Positions 36,769-46,345 of a stretch of 64,000 bases of DNA are shown here, one piece after another. The stretch is from NCBI RefSeq assembly GCF_002760615.1, contig NZ_AWWI01000182.1, forward strand, positions 155,557 through 219,556, read 5' to 3'. The notes below the pieces were generated by a model. That model searched no databases. It saw only the letters and a program-made list of their open reading frames with translations, and was not told the origin of the DNA. Position numbers and translations under genes: made by a program. This DNA comes from Puniceibacterium antarcticum (GTDB lineage Bacteria; Pseudomonadota; Alphaproteobacteria; Rhodobacterales; Rhodobacteraceae). Positions within the stretch are counted from its first letter, which is position 1. Each line of letters starts with the position of its first letter.

Positions 36769-37536
36769 ATGCCGGATGGCACGACCGACCGACCTGTTTC
36801 CGCCCTGCGCCGCGACCTTGCGGCGGCCTACCGCCTCATCGCACTCGAAGGGATGGACGACAGCATCTACACCCACATCTCGGCCCGCCTGCCCGATGGC
36901 CCGAATGGGGAAAAGCGGTTTCTGCTGAACCCTTACGGCCTTCGTTTTGATGAGGTGACAGCCAGCAATCTGGTCACCGTGGACGAAACTGGCGCGGTGA
37001 TCGACGACCCTTATGGTTCGGGCGTGAATGCGGCTGGATTCACCATCCATTCCGCCGTGCACATGGCGCGCCACGATGCGACCTGCGTGCTGCACACCCA
37101 TACGGTGGCGGGTGTTGCCACCTCTTCGGTGAAAGAGGGGCTCTTGCCGCTCAACCAATGGTCGGCGCAGTTTTACAATCGCATCGCCTTTCATGACTAC
37201 GAAGGCATCGCGCTGAACCTTGCCGAACGCGAACGCATCGTGGCCGATCTGGGCAAAAAGAATGTGATGTTGCTGCGCAATCACGGCGTTTTGGTCCTGG
37301 GCCGGTCGGTTGGTGAGGCTGTCGCCATGGTGATGAATCTGGAACGGTCCTGCCGGGCGCAGATCGCAGCACTTGGCATGGGGCTGACGCCTTTGGTTCT
37401 GCCCGATGACGTGGCCGAACACACTGCTCGCCAATACGAAAAGGCCTATGACGGCATCCACGCCAAAGGCGTCGATCCGGAATGGGACGCCATGCTGCGC
37501 CGCCTGAACCGTGCCGCACCTGACTACGCAGACTGA
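36769..37536 (+). CDS. class II aldolase/adducin-family protein
   Basis: 255 residues. Zinc-site motif HTHTVAG and the downstream LRNHGVLVLG histidine are present, with RRDLAAAYRLIALEGMDDSIYTHISAR at the N-terminus, so the metal site of L-fuculose-phosphate-aldolase-like enzymes is complete. Many members without a sugar-phosphate context are lyases or decarboxylases of small hydroxy acids. AAGGA upstream supports the ATG at 36769. It is first of an operon with a dipeptide-type ABC transporter and a 2-hydroxyacid dehydrogenase, so a role in cleaving an imported compound is likely. Confidence 0.83.
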   Translation: MPDGTTDRPVSALRRDLAAAYRLIALEGMDDSIYTHISARLPDGPNGEKRFLLNPYGLRFDEVTASNLVTVDETGAVIDDPYGSGVNAAGFTIHSAVHMARHDATCVLHTHTVAGVATSSVKEGLLPLNQWSAQFYNRIAFHDYEGIALNLAERERIVADLGKKNVMLLRNHGVLVLGRSVGEAVAMVMNLERSCRAQIAALGMGLTPLVLPDDVAEHTARQYEKAYDGIHAKGVDPEWDAMLRRLNRAAPDYAD

Positions 37537-37591
37537 CCCCGGATCAACCGGGGCGCCTTTAGAAGACTATAAACCACAACGGGGAAGACTG

Positions 37592-39142
37592 ATGAACTTT
37601 TTGAAAACCACCACATTTCTGATTGCGGCGGGCCTGGCCACGCCTTTGCTGGCGCAAGACGCTGGCGGGCGGATCGACATTGTCGTGCAGCCGGAACCGC
37701 CCAGCCTGATGCTGGGTCTTGTGCAGAACGGCCCCACGCAGCTGGTCGCCGGCGACATCTACGAAAGCCTGCTGCGCTATAATACCGATCTTGAACCGCA
37801 GCCCAGCCTCGCCAAATCCTGGGAAATCTCAGAAGATGGCCTAACCTATACCTTCCATCTGCAGGACGGTGTGAAGTGGCATGACGGCGAACCCTTCACC
37901 TCGGCCGATGTTGTGTTCTCGGCAGATGTGTTCCTGCGTGAAACGCATGCACGCATGCGCTCTTCGCTAGCCTATGTGGACAGCATCGAGGCGCCGGATG
38001 ATCAGACCGTGGTCTTCAAGCTCAAGACGCCATTCGGCCCCTTCATCGGCGTGTTCGAGGCAGGCACTATGCCAATGATCCCCAAGCACATCTATGAAGG
38101 CACCGATTACGCCAACAACCCAATGAACGCGACACCGATCGGCACCGGACCCTTCAAGTTTGAATCCTGGGAGAAGGGCAGTTACATCCATCTGGTTAAG
38201 AACGAAGACTATTACCTTGAGGGCAAGCCCCATCTGGATGAGGTCTATTACCGCGTCATTCCCGACGCGGCCTCGCGCGCCGTGGCGTTTGAAACGGGTG
38301 AAGTGGACGTGCTGCCCGGCGGATCTGTCGAAAACTGGGACGTGCAGCGCCTGACGGAACTGGACAACACCTGCTCGACCGGCAAGGGCTGGGAGTTCTT
38401 TGCGCCGCACGCCTTCATGTGGCTGAACAATCGCGAAGGGCCGACTGCTGATGTACGTTTCCGCCAGGCGGTGATGTACGCCATGGACCGCGAATTCGTC
38501 AAAGACGTGGTTTGGAACGGCTTTGGCAAGGTCGCGACGGGACCTGTGTCCTCAAAGACCAACTTCTATTCCGATGATGTGACGCAATACGATTACAACC
38601 CGGAAAAGGCCAAGGAACTTCTGGCCGAAATGGGTTATGACGGCACCCCAGTCAGCATTCTGCCGCTGCCTTATGGGGAGACATGGCAGCGTTGGGCAGA
38701 AGCAGTGCGCCAGAACCTGCAAGAGGTCGGTATAACGGTTGATATCGACTCGGCTGATGTCGCGGGCTGGAACGAAAAGACGTCCCAGTGGGACTACGAC
38801 ATGGCCTTCACCTATCTCTACCAATACGGCGATCCGGCTCTGGGGGTGTCACGCAACTATGTGGAATCCCAGATAGAAAAAGGCAGCCCTTGGAACAACG
38901 TCGAAGGTTACCGCAATCCTGAAATGGACGCGAAATGGGCAGCTGCCGCCGTCTCACCCAGCCCCGATGAGCGCACCAAGATCTATTCGGAGATCCAGAA
39001 GGAAATCGTCGATGACGTGCCGGTGGCATGGCTGCTCGAAATCGAATTTCCGACGATCTACAATTGCAATGTGCAGGATCTCGTGACCACCGGCATCGGT
39101 GTCTCGGACGGTCTGCGCGACGCCTGGATCAAGCAGGAATAG
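37592..39142 (+). CDS. ABC transporter substrate-binding protein, family 5 (dipeptide/oligopeptide type)
   Basis: 516 residues with a Sec signal peptide (TTTFLIAAGLATPLLAQ, cleavage near residue 22). Family 5 markers: YESLLRYNTDLEPQPSLAKSWE, DGLTYTFHLQDGVKWHDGEPF, GTGPFKFESW and RQAVMYAMDREFV. Such proteins carry peptides, opines, nickel or other solutes, so the ligand is open. GGGGAAG precedes the ATG at 37592; the earlier start at 37511 overlaps the aldolase. The permease genes follow across a strong hairpin. Confidence 0.9.
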   Translation: MNFLKTTTFLIAAGLATPLLAQDAGGRIDIVVQPEPPSLMLGLVQNGPTQLVAGDIYESLLRYNTDLEPQPSLAKSWEISEDGLTYTFHLQDGVKWHDGEPFTSADVVFSADVFLRETHARMRSSLAYVDSIEAPDDQTVVFKLKTPFGPFIGVFEAGTMPMIPKHIYEGTDYANNPMNATPIGTGPFKFESWEKGSYIHLVKNEDYYLEGKPHLDEVYYRVIPDAASRAVAFETGEVDVLPGGSVENWDVQRLTELDNTCSTGKGWEFFAPHAFMWLNNREGPTADVRFRQAVMYAMDREFVKDVVWNGFGKVATGPVSSKTNFYSDDVTQYDYNPEKAKELLAEMGYDGTPVSILPLPYGETWQRWAEAVRQNLQEVGITVDIDSADVAGWNEKTSQWDYDMAFTYLYQYGDPALGVSRNYVESQIEKGSPWNNVEGYRNPEMDAKWAAAAVSPSPDERTKIYSEIQKEIVDDVPVAWLLEIEFPTIYNCNVQDLVTTGIGVSDGLRDAWIKQE

Positions 39143-39149
39143 CACCGTG

Positions 39150-39176
39150 CAGGGCGCCGGAAGTTCCGGTGCCCTG
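39150..39176 (+). terminator. hairpin between binding-protein and permease genes
   Basis: Inverted repeat with 13-bp arms (CAGGGCGCCGGAA / TTCCGGTGCCCTG, one G-T position) around one base, 8 bp after the binding-protein stop, followed only by TTCT. Probably a partial terminator or 3' mRNA stabiliser giving an excess of binding protein over permeases. Confidence 0.65.
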
Positions 39177-39240
39177 TTCTGAACCCGCTGGTGCCATATC
39201 CGCGATACATACCTGACGTCATTGAGGACCCCCCCAACAG

Positions 39241-40218
39241 ATGTCCCTGATCACCACAATCCTCGGGCGACTGGTCAAAGCAGCGATCACGCTGCTGGCC
39301 ATCGCCGTTCTCAACTTCTTTCTGATCCACGCCGCCCCCGGCGACCCCGCTGCCGTTCTGGCCGGAGAGGCGGGTGCCGCTGATCCGCTGTTCATCGCCC
39401 AGTTGCGCGAACGCTTTGGTCTGGATCAACCGCTTTATGTCCAGCTCTGGTCCTACGTGAAAAATGTCCTTACGCTCGACCTTGGGTATTCCTTTCGTCA
39501 GGGCATGCCGGTCTACGATCTGATCGCTCAGCGCCTGCCTGCGACACTGCTGCTGACGCTGTCGTCTTTCGTGATCTCGCTCAGCCTTGGCATCGCTTTT
39601 GGTGTTGCTGCGGCAGCACGGGTGGGCAAGGCCTCTGACAGCGTCCTGACCACCATAGCGCTGCTGTTCTATGCAACGCCGCTCTACTGGGCGGCGCTGA
39701 TGGCCGTTCTGGTGTTCTCGGTTCAGTTGGGCTGGCTGCCGGGCTTTGGCTATGAAACGGTGGGCAGTGGCTACAGCGGCCTTGCCCGGGCCTGGGACAT
39801 CCTGCAGCACCTTATCCTGCCGGCGCTGACGCTGGGGCTTTTCTTCATGGCCGTCTATATGCGCATGACCCGCGCTTCGATGCTTGAGGTCAGCCAGATG
39901 GATTTCGTGAAAACCGCACGGGCCAAGGGCCTGTCCGGCCCGGTCATCCGCCGCCGCCACATCCTGCGCAACGCGCTGTTGCCTGTCGTGACGTTAGCGG
40001 GCCTGCAGGCCGGGCAGCTGATTGGCGGCGCGGTTCTGACCGAAACCGTCTTTGCCTGGCCCGGCATAGGACGGCTGATGTTCGAAAGCCTTGAGGCGCG
40101 CGACTACAACACAATCCTCGGGGTCTTCCTTGTGTCCGCCGCAATGGTCATCGTGTTCAACATTCTTACCGACATCGTTTACCGCATCGTCGACCCGCGG
40201 ATCGGAGCAAAATCATGA
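39241..40218 (+). CDS. ABC permease, DppB type
   Basis: 325 residues with about six membrane helices, HAAPGDPAAVLAGEAG near the N-terminus (typical of DppB/OppB) and the EAA loop ARAKGLSGPVIRRRHILRNA. The C-terminal ETVFAWPGIGRLMFESLEARDY is the conserved DppB end. Its stop overlaps the start of the next permease by 4 bp. With the DppC-type partner it forms the channel for the family 5 binding protein. Confidence 0.92.
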   Translation: MSLITTILGRLVKAAITLLAIAVLNFFLIHAAPGDPAAVLAGEAGAADPLFIAQLRERFGLDQPLYVQLWSYVKNVLTLDLGYSFRQGMPVYDLIAQRLPATLLLTLSSFVISLSLGIAFGVAAAARVGKASDSVLTTIALLFYATPLYWAALMAVLVFSVQLGWLPGFGYETVGSGYSGLARAWDILQHLILPALTLGLFFMAVYMRMTRASMLEVSQMDFVKTARAKGLSGPVIRRRHILRNALLPVVTLAGLQAGQLIGGAVLTETVFAWPGIGRLMFESLEARDYNTILGVFLVSAAMVIVFNILTDIVYRIVDPRIGAKS

Positions 40219-41051
40219 CCCTCTGGAAACGCTTTGCCACCAACCGGGGCGCGGTGATCGGGCTGATCATCCTGCTCTGCGTCATCGCCATCGCCCTGCT
40301 CGCACCGGTGATCTACCCCGGCGGCCCGTGGAAGATGGTGCAACGCCCCTTCCTTGTTCCCTTCACAAACGGCGATCTGCCGCTGGGCACCGATACGCTG
40401 GGCCGCGACGTGGCTGCCGGGCTCGTTCATGGCGCGCGAGTGTCCCTGCTGGTCGGGCTGGTCTCGACCGTGATGGCGCTGCTGATCGGCGTGCCTTTGG
40501 GCGCCCTCGCAGGGTTCTATGGTGGGTACGTGGACGAAGGCGCGATGCGCTTTACCGAATTCTTCCAGACGATCCCGAACTTCGCCCTCGCCATCGTGCT
40601 TGTCGCGATCCTGGAGCCGACGCTGGGTTCCATCACCCTTGCAATCGCCATAGTTTCCTGGCCCCCCGTCGCAAGGCTGGTCCGGGCCGAGGTGATGTCG
40701 CTGAAGCGGCGTGAGTTTGTCGAGGCGGCGCATCTTGCCGGCCTGTCGAATACCCGAATTCTGGTCAGTGAAGTGCTGCCAAATGCGATCTCGCCGATCA
40801 TCGTGATGGCGTCGCTGATGGTCGCAACGGCGATCCTACTGGAATCCTCGCTGTCCTTTCTGGGATTGGGCGATCCCAACATCATGTCCTGGGGCTATAT
40901 GATTGGTGCTGCACGCACGGTGATCCGATCGGCGTGGTGGCTGTCCTTCATGCCCGGCGTTGCGATCCTGCTGACCGTGCTGGCGCTTAACCTGATCGGT
41001 GAAGGGTTGAACGATGCCTTCAATCCGCATCTGAAGAAGGGCCGAACATGA
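40215..41051 (+). CDS. ABC permease, DppC type
   Basis: 278 residues, about six helices, with the DppC start (LWKRFATNRGAVIGLIIL), GTDTLGRDVAAGLVHGARVSL, and the EAA loop EFVEAAHLAGLSNTRILVSE. SLSFLGLGDPNIMSWGYMIG is the usual C-terminal signature. It overlaps both neighbours by ATGA, so the transport proteins are translationally coupled. Confidence 0.92.
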   Translation: MTLWKRFATNRGAVIGLIILLCVIAIALLAPVIYPGGPWKMVQRPFLVPFTNGDLPLGTDTLGRDVAAGLVHGARVSLLVGLVSTVMALLIGVPLGALAGFYGGYVDEGAMRFTEFFQTIPNFALAIVLVAILEPTLGSITLAIAIVSWPPVARLVRAEVMSLKRREFVEAAHLAGLSNTRILVSEVLPNAISPIIVMASLMVATAILLESSLSFLGLGDPNIMSWGYMIGAARTVIRSAWWLSFMPGVAILLTVLALNLIGEGLNDAFNPHLKKGRT

Positions 41052-42673
41052 CAGACGCCATCCTCTCCATAGACAGCCTGACCATCGACCTGCCCATCGG
41101 CGCCGACCGCCCGCACGCGGTCGAGGATGTCAGCTTTGACCTCAACAAGGGTGAAATCCTCTGTGTTGTGGGCGAAAGCGGCTCGGGCAAGTCGATGACC
41201 GCGAATGCGCTGATGGGTCTGCTGCCAGATGGTGTGACCGTCGGCAAAGGCCGCGCAATGTTTGACGGCAAGGACGTTCTGACCCTGCCCGAGGCGCAAA
41301 AACAAGCAATGCGTGGCGCGCGGATTGGCATGATCTTTCAGGAACCGATGACCGCGCTCAACCCGCTGATGCGAATCGGTGATCAGATTGCAGAGGTCTT
41401 TGCCGCCCACAACCTGCTGAGCGGATCCGAACGGCGCGCCCGCGCGCTGGCGCTAGTGAAAGAGGTCGGCCTGCCCGATCCCGAAAAAATCATCCGCGCC
41501 TATCCGTTTCAGCTGTCCGGCGGACAGCGCCAGCGCGCGATGATTGCCATGGCGCTGGCGCTGGAGCCGGAAATCCTAATTGCGGATGAACCCACCACCG
41601 CGCTGGATGTGACCACGCAGGCACAGATCCTTCGGCTGATCTTGGCATTGCGGGAAAAACACGGCATGGCGGTGATGTTCATCACACACGACTTTGGCGT
41701 AGTGGCCGAAATCGCCGACCGGGTAATTGTTATGCGCTACGGTCAGATTGTTGAGGCTGGGATCGCAAAACAGGTGCTGGAAAGCCCTCAGCACGAATAT
41801 ACCCGCGCCCTGCTGGATGCGATCCCGACCGGGACCGTGCCTGAACTGGCCCCCATCACCACGGCGCCGGCGCTGGAAATCCGCCATCTGAACAAGATCT
41901 ACCGCACCGGTGGCAGCCCATTTCGCGCAGCGCGCGAGGTGCGGGCGGTCAACGATGTCTCGCTCACCATCGCCAAGGGCGAAGTGGTGGGGCTGGTAGG
42001 AGAATCCGGGTCGGGAAAATCGACCTTGGGCCGCGCCGTTGTGCGGCTGGTCACTCCGGATTCCGGGCAGGTGCTGGTGGGTGGCGTGGACATGGCCGCG
42101 CTTGATGAAAATGAATTGCGCAAGCAGCGCCACCGGGTGCAGATGGTTTTTCAGGACCCCTATGCCTCGCTCAATCCGCGCCACCGGATCCTGCGGACAC
42201 TGTCAGACGGGCCGATGGCCAAAGGCGTTTCCAAACAGCAGGCCCATAAACGCGCGCTGGACCTGCTGGAGATCGTCGGGCTGGGCGCCGATGCCGCCAC
42301 CCGCTTTCCGCACGAATTCTCGGGCGGGCAGCGCCAGCGCATCGGCATCGCCCGGGCCCTCGCCATGGACCCCGAACTGATCATCGCGGACGAAGCCGTT
42401 TCGGCACTTGATGTGTCAATCCAAGCGCAGGTGCTGGAATTGCTCGCGGATCTGAGGCGCCAGATGGGCCTGTCGATCCTGTTCATCACCCATGATCTGC
42501 GCGTCGCGGCGCAGGTCTGCGACCGGATCGCCGTCATGCAATATGGCAGATTGGTCGAGGTCGGCCCGGTGCGCGATGTCTTTCACGCCCCGAAACAGGC
42601 CTATACGCGCGAACTGCTGGCCGCCGTCCCAGGCGCCGGATGGGCCATGGAAAAAGAGGATGCCACTGCATGA
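41048..42673 (+). CDS. ABC transporter ATPase, DppD-DppF fusion
   Basis: 541 residues with two complete ATPase domains. Domain 1: Walker [10 protein letters not shown], signature [15 protein letters not shown], Walker [13 protein letters not shown]. Domain 2 (from about 280): [36 protein letters not shown], where the common DEP is DEA. Each domain ends with the oligopeptide-type C-terminal extension ([23 protein letters not shown]). It energises the import of the family 5 solute. It overlaps the dehydrogenase gene by 4 bp. Confidence 0.93.
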   Translation: MTDAILSIDSLTIDLPIGADRPHAVEDVSFDLNKGEILCVVGESGSGKSMTANALMGLLPDGVTVGKGRAMFDGKDVLTLPEAQKQAMRGARIGMIFQEPMTALNPLMRIGDQIAEVFAAHNLLSGSERRARALALVKEVGLPDPEKIIRAYPFQLSGGQRQRAMIAMALALEPEILIADEPTTALDVTTQAQILRLILALREKHGMAVMFITHDFGVVAEIADRVIVMRYGQIVEAGIAKQVLESPQHEYTRALLDAIPTGTVPELAPITTAPALEIRHLNKIYRTGGSPFRAAREVRAVNDVSLTIAKGEVVGLVGESGSGKSTLGRAVVRLVTPDSGQVLVGGVDMAALDENELRKQRHRVQMVFQDPYASLNPRHRILRTLSDGPMAKGVSKQQAHKRALDLLEIVGLGADAATRFPHEFSGGQRQRIGIARALAMDPELIIADEAVSALDVSIQAQVLELLADLRRQMGLSILFITHDLRVAAQVCDRIAVMQYGRLVEVGPVRDVFHAPKQAYTRELLAAVPGAGWAMEKEDATA

Positions 42674-43578
42674 GTCAATCCCGCTGGACGGGCGTTGTGA
42701 CCTGCCGCACGCTGGATCTGCGTGCGCGCTTTGGTGCGGCCTTTACCGAACTTGCGCCCGAGATCACGCTGCTGACACCGGATGAGGTGACAGACCCAGC
42801 AGCGGTGGATTTTGTGCTGAGCTGGGTGCCGCCCAAGGACGCCTTTAGCCCCTATCCCAACCTGCGCGGCATCTTTTCCATCGCCGCCGGGATGGATGCA
42901 ATCCTGGCGTGCCCGTCTCTTCCAAAGAATGTGCCGGTGATCCGGGTCGAAGATCCGGATCAGGCGGCGCAGATGGCCGGGTTTGCCGCGTTTCATATCG
43001 TCTGGCATCACCGCCAGATGGGACTGCATCTGGAAAATCAGGCCAAAGGTGTGTGGAAACGCCCCGCCTCGGGCCGCTCACCCGCCAGAGTACGCGTCGG
43101 CGTCATGGGATTTGGCCTCATGGGCCGGGCTGTGGCGCTGGGGGCGCGGGCCTTGGGGTATCCCGTCGCTACGCTGTCGCGCAACCTGCCCCCAAAGCCT
43201 GAGGCCGGGATGGCGCATTTCACCGATGCGCATCGGGCGGCCTTTCTGGCCCGTACGGACATCCTGATCAACGTGCTGCCGATGACACCCGCAACCAAGG
43301 GTTTGTTCGACATAGATCTTTTCGCCGCTCTGCCTGTCGGTGCGGCCTTCATCCATCTGGGCCGCGGCGCGCAGCTGGATGAAAGCGCATTGCTGTCGGC
43401 CCTGGAAACGGGCCAGATTTCAGGCGCCTCTCTGGATGTCTTTGCCCCCGAACCACTGGTCGCGGAGCATCCGTTCTGGTCACATCCCAAAGTGTTTGTG
43501 ACACCCCACACCGCCAGCGAAGCCGAACCGCCTGCAGTCGTCGCCAATGTGGTCAAGCACCTTTCGGCGATCGGCTGA
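42670..43578 (+). CDS. GhrA-like D-2-hydroxyacid dehydrogenase
   Basis: 302 residues resembling glyoxylate/hydroxypyruvate reductase A. NAD(P) motif GVMGFGLMGRAVALGARAL, catalytic arginine in HLGRGAQLDE, the glutamate in DVFAPEPLVAEHPFW and the histidine in VTPHTASEAEPP are present. It is the last gene of the aldolase/ABC operon (ATGA overlap with the ATPase), so it probably reduces a 2-oxo acid such as glyoxylate or an analogue produced by the aldolase. Its substrate is not determined by sequence. Confidence 0.85.
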   Translation: MSQSRWTGVVTCRTLDLRARFGAAFTELAPEITLLTPDEVTDPAAVDFVLSWVPPKDAFSPYPNLRGIFSIAAGMDAILACPSLPKNVPVIRVEDPDQAAQMAGFAAFHIVWHHRQMGLHLENQAKGVWKRPASGRSPARVRVGVMGFGLMGRAVALGARALGYPVATLSRNLPPKPEAGMAHFTDAHRAAFLARTDILINVLPMTPATKGLFDIDLFAALPVGAAFIHLGRGAQLDESALLSALETGQISGASLDVFAPEPLVAEHPFWSHPKVFVTPHTASEAEPPAVVANVVKHLSAIG

Positions 43579-43657
43579 ACGCAGCCGAGTCGCAGATGGC
43601 CCGAAAGGCGCGTGAAAGCCGCGCCCGCGGTACGTGGTCCGGCGCCGCACAGCCCCC

Positions 43658-44689
43658 TCACTGGCCAGAACTGTGCAGGCGGTTGTGGCGCAGCGACGAC
43701 ATCAGCGACAACCCGATGAAGCCCGCACCCAGCAGGCCGGTGATGACTTCTGGCACGTGAACCAGCGTTTGTGCAAACATGATCACCGACAGGATCAGGA
43801 TGGACCAGAAGGCGCCGTGCTCAAGATAGCGAAACTCGGCCAGTGTTTTGCGCTCGACCAGCATGATGGTCATCGAACGCACATACATCGCACCAATCCC
43901 AAGGCCGATCGCGATCAGGAACAGGTTCTGCGTCAGGGCAAAGGCGCCGATCACGCCGTCAAAACTGAAGGAGGCATCTAAGACTTCGAGGTAGAGAAAC
44001 GCCCCGAGTCCGCCTTTGGCAACCTGATCGGCGGTGTCAGAGCTGTCCAGCACATGACCCAGAATCTCGACCGCAAGGAAAGTCACGATGCCAAAGATGG
44101 CGGCGAACAGGAATGTGCCGGACTCTGCGGGCGGCAGCACCATCGAGAAGACCAGTACAAGCAGCAGTACGATGGCAATCTCGACCCCACGCACGGCACC
44201 GAATTTGCGCATCATCGCCTCAATCCCTTGTATCCAGTCGACCTCTTTTTCCGCGTCGATGAACCAGCTGAGCGAGACCATCATGAGGAAGGCCCCGCCA
44301 AAGGCCGCAATGGAGAGATGCGCGCCATTGATGATCTCGGCATAGCGCGCAGGTTCGGTGGCAGCGAGACGTATTGCCTCGAGCGGGTTGATCTGGGCGG
44401 CGACCACGACCACCAGCAGCGGAAACAGGATGCGCATGCCAAAGACGGCGATCACAATGCCCCAGGTCAGGAACCGCCGACGCCAGACCGGCGACATCTT
44501 TTCCAGCTTGTTGGCATTGACGATGGCATTGTCGAAGGACAGCGAGATTTCCAGCACGGCGAGGATCGCGCCAATCATCAGAAAGCCGAGGGCACCGGAC
44601 AGCGTGCCGGAATAGGTCCAGCCCAGCCAGAAGGCCAGAATCAGACCCAGCAGGGTCACGCCATAGGCCCATCCAAAATATCTTAACAT
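43658..44689 (-). CDS. DUF475 / TerC-superfamily membrane protein
   Basis: 343 residues with eight to ten membrane segments. The two acidic motifs of the superfamily are present: LEISLSFDNAIVNA and LDASFSFDGVIGAFA. DUF475 proteins are TerC relatives thought to act in metal ion export or metallation at the membrane. It follows the 2-hydroxyacid dehydrogenase gene by one base (TGATATG), so the pair is cotranscribed, although no functional link is obvious. Confidence 0.85.
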   Translation of the reverse strand: MLRYFGWAYGVTLLGLILAFWLGWTYSGTLSGALGFLMIGAILAVLEISLSFDNAIVNANKLEKMSPVWRRRFLTWGIVIAVFGMRILFPLLVVVVAAQINPLEAIRLAATEPARYAEIINGAHLSIAAFGGAFLMMVSLSWFIDAEKEVDWIQGIEAMMRKFGAVRGVEIAIVLLLVLVFSMVLPPAESGTFLFAAIFGIVTFLAVEILGHVLDSSDTADQVAKGGLGAFLYLEVLDASFSFDGVIGAFALTQNLFLIAIGLGIGAMYVRSMTIMLVERKTLAEFRYLEHGAFWSILILSVIMFAQTLVHVPEVITGLLGAGFIGLSLMSSLRHNRLHSSGQ

Positions 44690-44690
44690 A

Positions 44691-45662
44691 TCAGACCTTT
44701 TCAGCAGGAAGGTAACCGGACAGGTCCACCGGACTCAGCAGCGGTTCATTCGCGAAAAACGCATCGAGATTGTCGACCAGAAGCTGCGCCATCGCATCGC
44801 GCGTCTCAACCGTGCCAGAAGCATGATGAGGGTAGTTGGTCACATTGAGAAGCTGCGTCAGTGCCGGATCGGCGTCGGGTTCTGACGCATAAACATCCAG
44901 CGCTGCCGATCCCAGCCGACCGTCCGACAGGCAGGCGATCAGCGCCTCTTCGTCCACCACGGATCCGCGCGCGACGTTGATCAGCAGACCATTGGGCCCA
45001 AGTGCCTCCATCACGTCGCTGTTGATGAGGTGGCGGGTCCCCTCTCCGCCTGCGACGATCACCACCAGCGCATCACTGTCGCGTGCCAGTTGGATCAGAT
45101 CCGGCTGAAAGGTCCAGGGCAGATCCTTGGGCCGACGGTTCCAGTAGGTGACCTGCTGGCCCATAGCCATGGCGCGGCCTGCAATCGCCTGACCGATGGT
45201 GCCCATGCCAACGATACCAAGCTTGCCGCCCTTGAGGCTGCGTTGCAGCGGGAAGGCCCCCTTGGCGGCCCAGTCGCCAGAACGCACGTAAGCCTCGGCC
45301 GGGACAAGGCCGCGGCGCGCGGCGAGCAGCAGCATGATAGCCGTGTCCGCCACATCGTCACACAGCGCCTGTGACGTGTTGGTCAGCGCAACACCATGTT
45401 CGGCCATCGCTGCAACGTCAAAGCCATCGAAGCCGGCAGAGGAGCAGGACACCAGCCGAAGATCCCGCATATGCACGATCATATTGCGGGTCACTGGCTC
45501 ATGGCCGTTTGTCACGATTGCGCGGCATTTGGGGCCGTGTTGCGCGACAAAGGCGTCCTTGTTATCGGCAAGGTCGAAACGGTGCAGGGTGTAGCGGTCT
45601 TCGAGCTGCTGCATCGCCTTGGGTCGCTGCGGGTAAAGCATCAGCACATCGGGTTTGGTCAT
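44691..45662 (-). CDS. D-isomer 2-hydroxyacid dehydrogenase (GhrB-like)
   Basis: 323 residues. Rossmann motif GIVGMGTIGQAIAGRAMAMG, catalytic arginine in NVARGSVVDEEAL, glutamate in DVYASEPDADP, and histidine in NYPHHASGTVETR. This is a glyoxylate/hydroxypyruvate or related 2-ketoacid reductase, distinct from the GhrA-like paralogue 1.1 kb away on the other strand. An ABC ATPase remnant ends two bases upstream on the same strand, indicating that it once belonged to a transport operon. It is coupled to the DUF475 gene downstream. Confidence 0.88.
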   Translation of the reverse strand: MTKPDVLMLYPQRPKAMQQLEDRYTLHRFDLADNKDAFVAQHGPKCRAIVTNGHEPVTRNMIVHMRDLRLVSCSSAGFDGFDVAAMAEHGVALTNTSQALCDDVADTAIMLLLAARRGLVPAEAYVRSGDWAAKGAFPLQRSLKGGKLGIVGMGTIGQAIAGRAMAMGQQVTYWNRRPKDLPWTFQPDLIQLARDSDALVVIVAGGEGTRHLINSDVMEALGPNGLLINVARGSVVDEEALIACLSDGRLGSAALDVYASEPDADPALTQLLNVTNYPHHASGTVETRDAMAQLLVDNLDAFFANEPLLSPVDLSGYLPAEKV

Positions 45663-45663
45663 G

Positions 45664-45893
45664 TCAGAGAGTCTCCTGCACCAGCCGGGTCTTGCGGCGG
45701 CGGGTCTGTATTTGAGGGTCTGGATCGAGCGAGGCCGCGAGCAGCCTTTGGTGTAAACCTATTGCGGGGCCTCGGATATCTGGCGTGTCGCACCCTGTTG
45801 TACAATACGTCCAGCCTGCATCACGACAGCCCTGTTGGCAAAATCGTGCATCACGGTCAGATCATGCGCGATAAAGATCACACCGGGGCCGCA
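45664..45893 (-). pseudogene. C-terminal remnant of a peptide-type ABC ATPase
   Basis: The minus strand reads GPGVIFIAHDLTVMHDFANR, AVVMQAGRIVQQGATRQISE, APQ, then an in-frame TAG and a frameshift, then LLAASLDPDPQIQTRRRKTR to a stop at 45664. This is the H-loop and C-terminal tail of a DppD/OppD-type ATPase. Walker A, signature and Walker B are missing, and the homology ends abruptly near 45893, the likely deletion junction. The stop nearly touches the hydroxyacid dehydrogenase start. Confidence 0.78.
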
Positions 45894-46345
45894 TTCGCCC
45901 GCTGAGCCGGTCCAAGTCGTAGGGCTAAATTCCGTTCACCTGTGACTTCAAATCCAGCCTCGCTACGGAGTGCGCGATAACTGACTCTCCGGCTTTCAGG
46001 AGAAAGAGCGCGACCGATGGAAGTACACTGCTGTCGCGCACCATTGACAGGGTGCCCGAACAGCACACCATCGACATCGGCTTCACGATCATGGCGCAGG
46101 GTGGCACCAACCTTTCCAGAAGCAGAGTCCACCAAGACACAGCCACTCCACTCTTGCAGTTCGCCCCGCTTAACCATAGCATTTCTCTAAGGTATAAATA
46201 CTCCCAGCCACCCTTCGGAAGCCAGGACATTTTAGGATTGCAAGGAGTGCATGATGAAAATCAGATTGGCCCCAACAACTTCGCGCGGCCGAGAGCGTGT
46301 GGATTTCACCGACCGCATTCTTGGCGCACAGAGGGTGCATCCTTC
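45894..46345. other. unassigned stretch between ABC remnant and hemP
   Basis: About 450 bp. Two overlapping minus-strand frames (to 46177 and 46230) and one plus-strand frame run through it, but none looks like a known family or has a good ribosome-binding site. AGGTATAAATACTC near 46190 is AT-rich and might be part of a promoter for hemP. I see no clear Irr or Fur box. It may be debris of the deletion that removed the ABC genes. Confidence 0.4.

Noticed and set aside
36661..37461. In-frame upstream extension of the GntR gene, giving a 514-codon minus-strand frame
   Set aside because: It is antisense to the well-supported class II aldolase and has low-complexity His/Arg composition; only the part below about 36660 matches the GntR family.
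45925..46230. A 101-codon minus-strand frame upstream of the ABC remnant
   Set aside because: No family resemblance, no ribosome-binding site and unusual composition; left as unassigned sequence.
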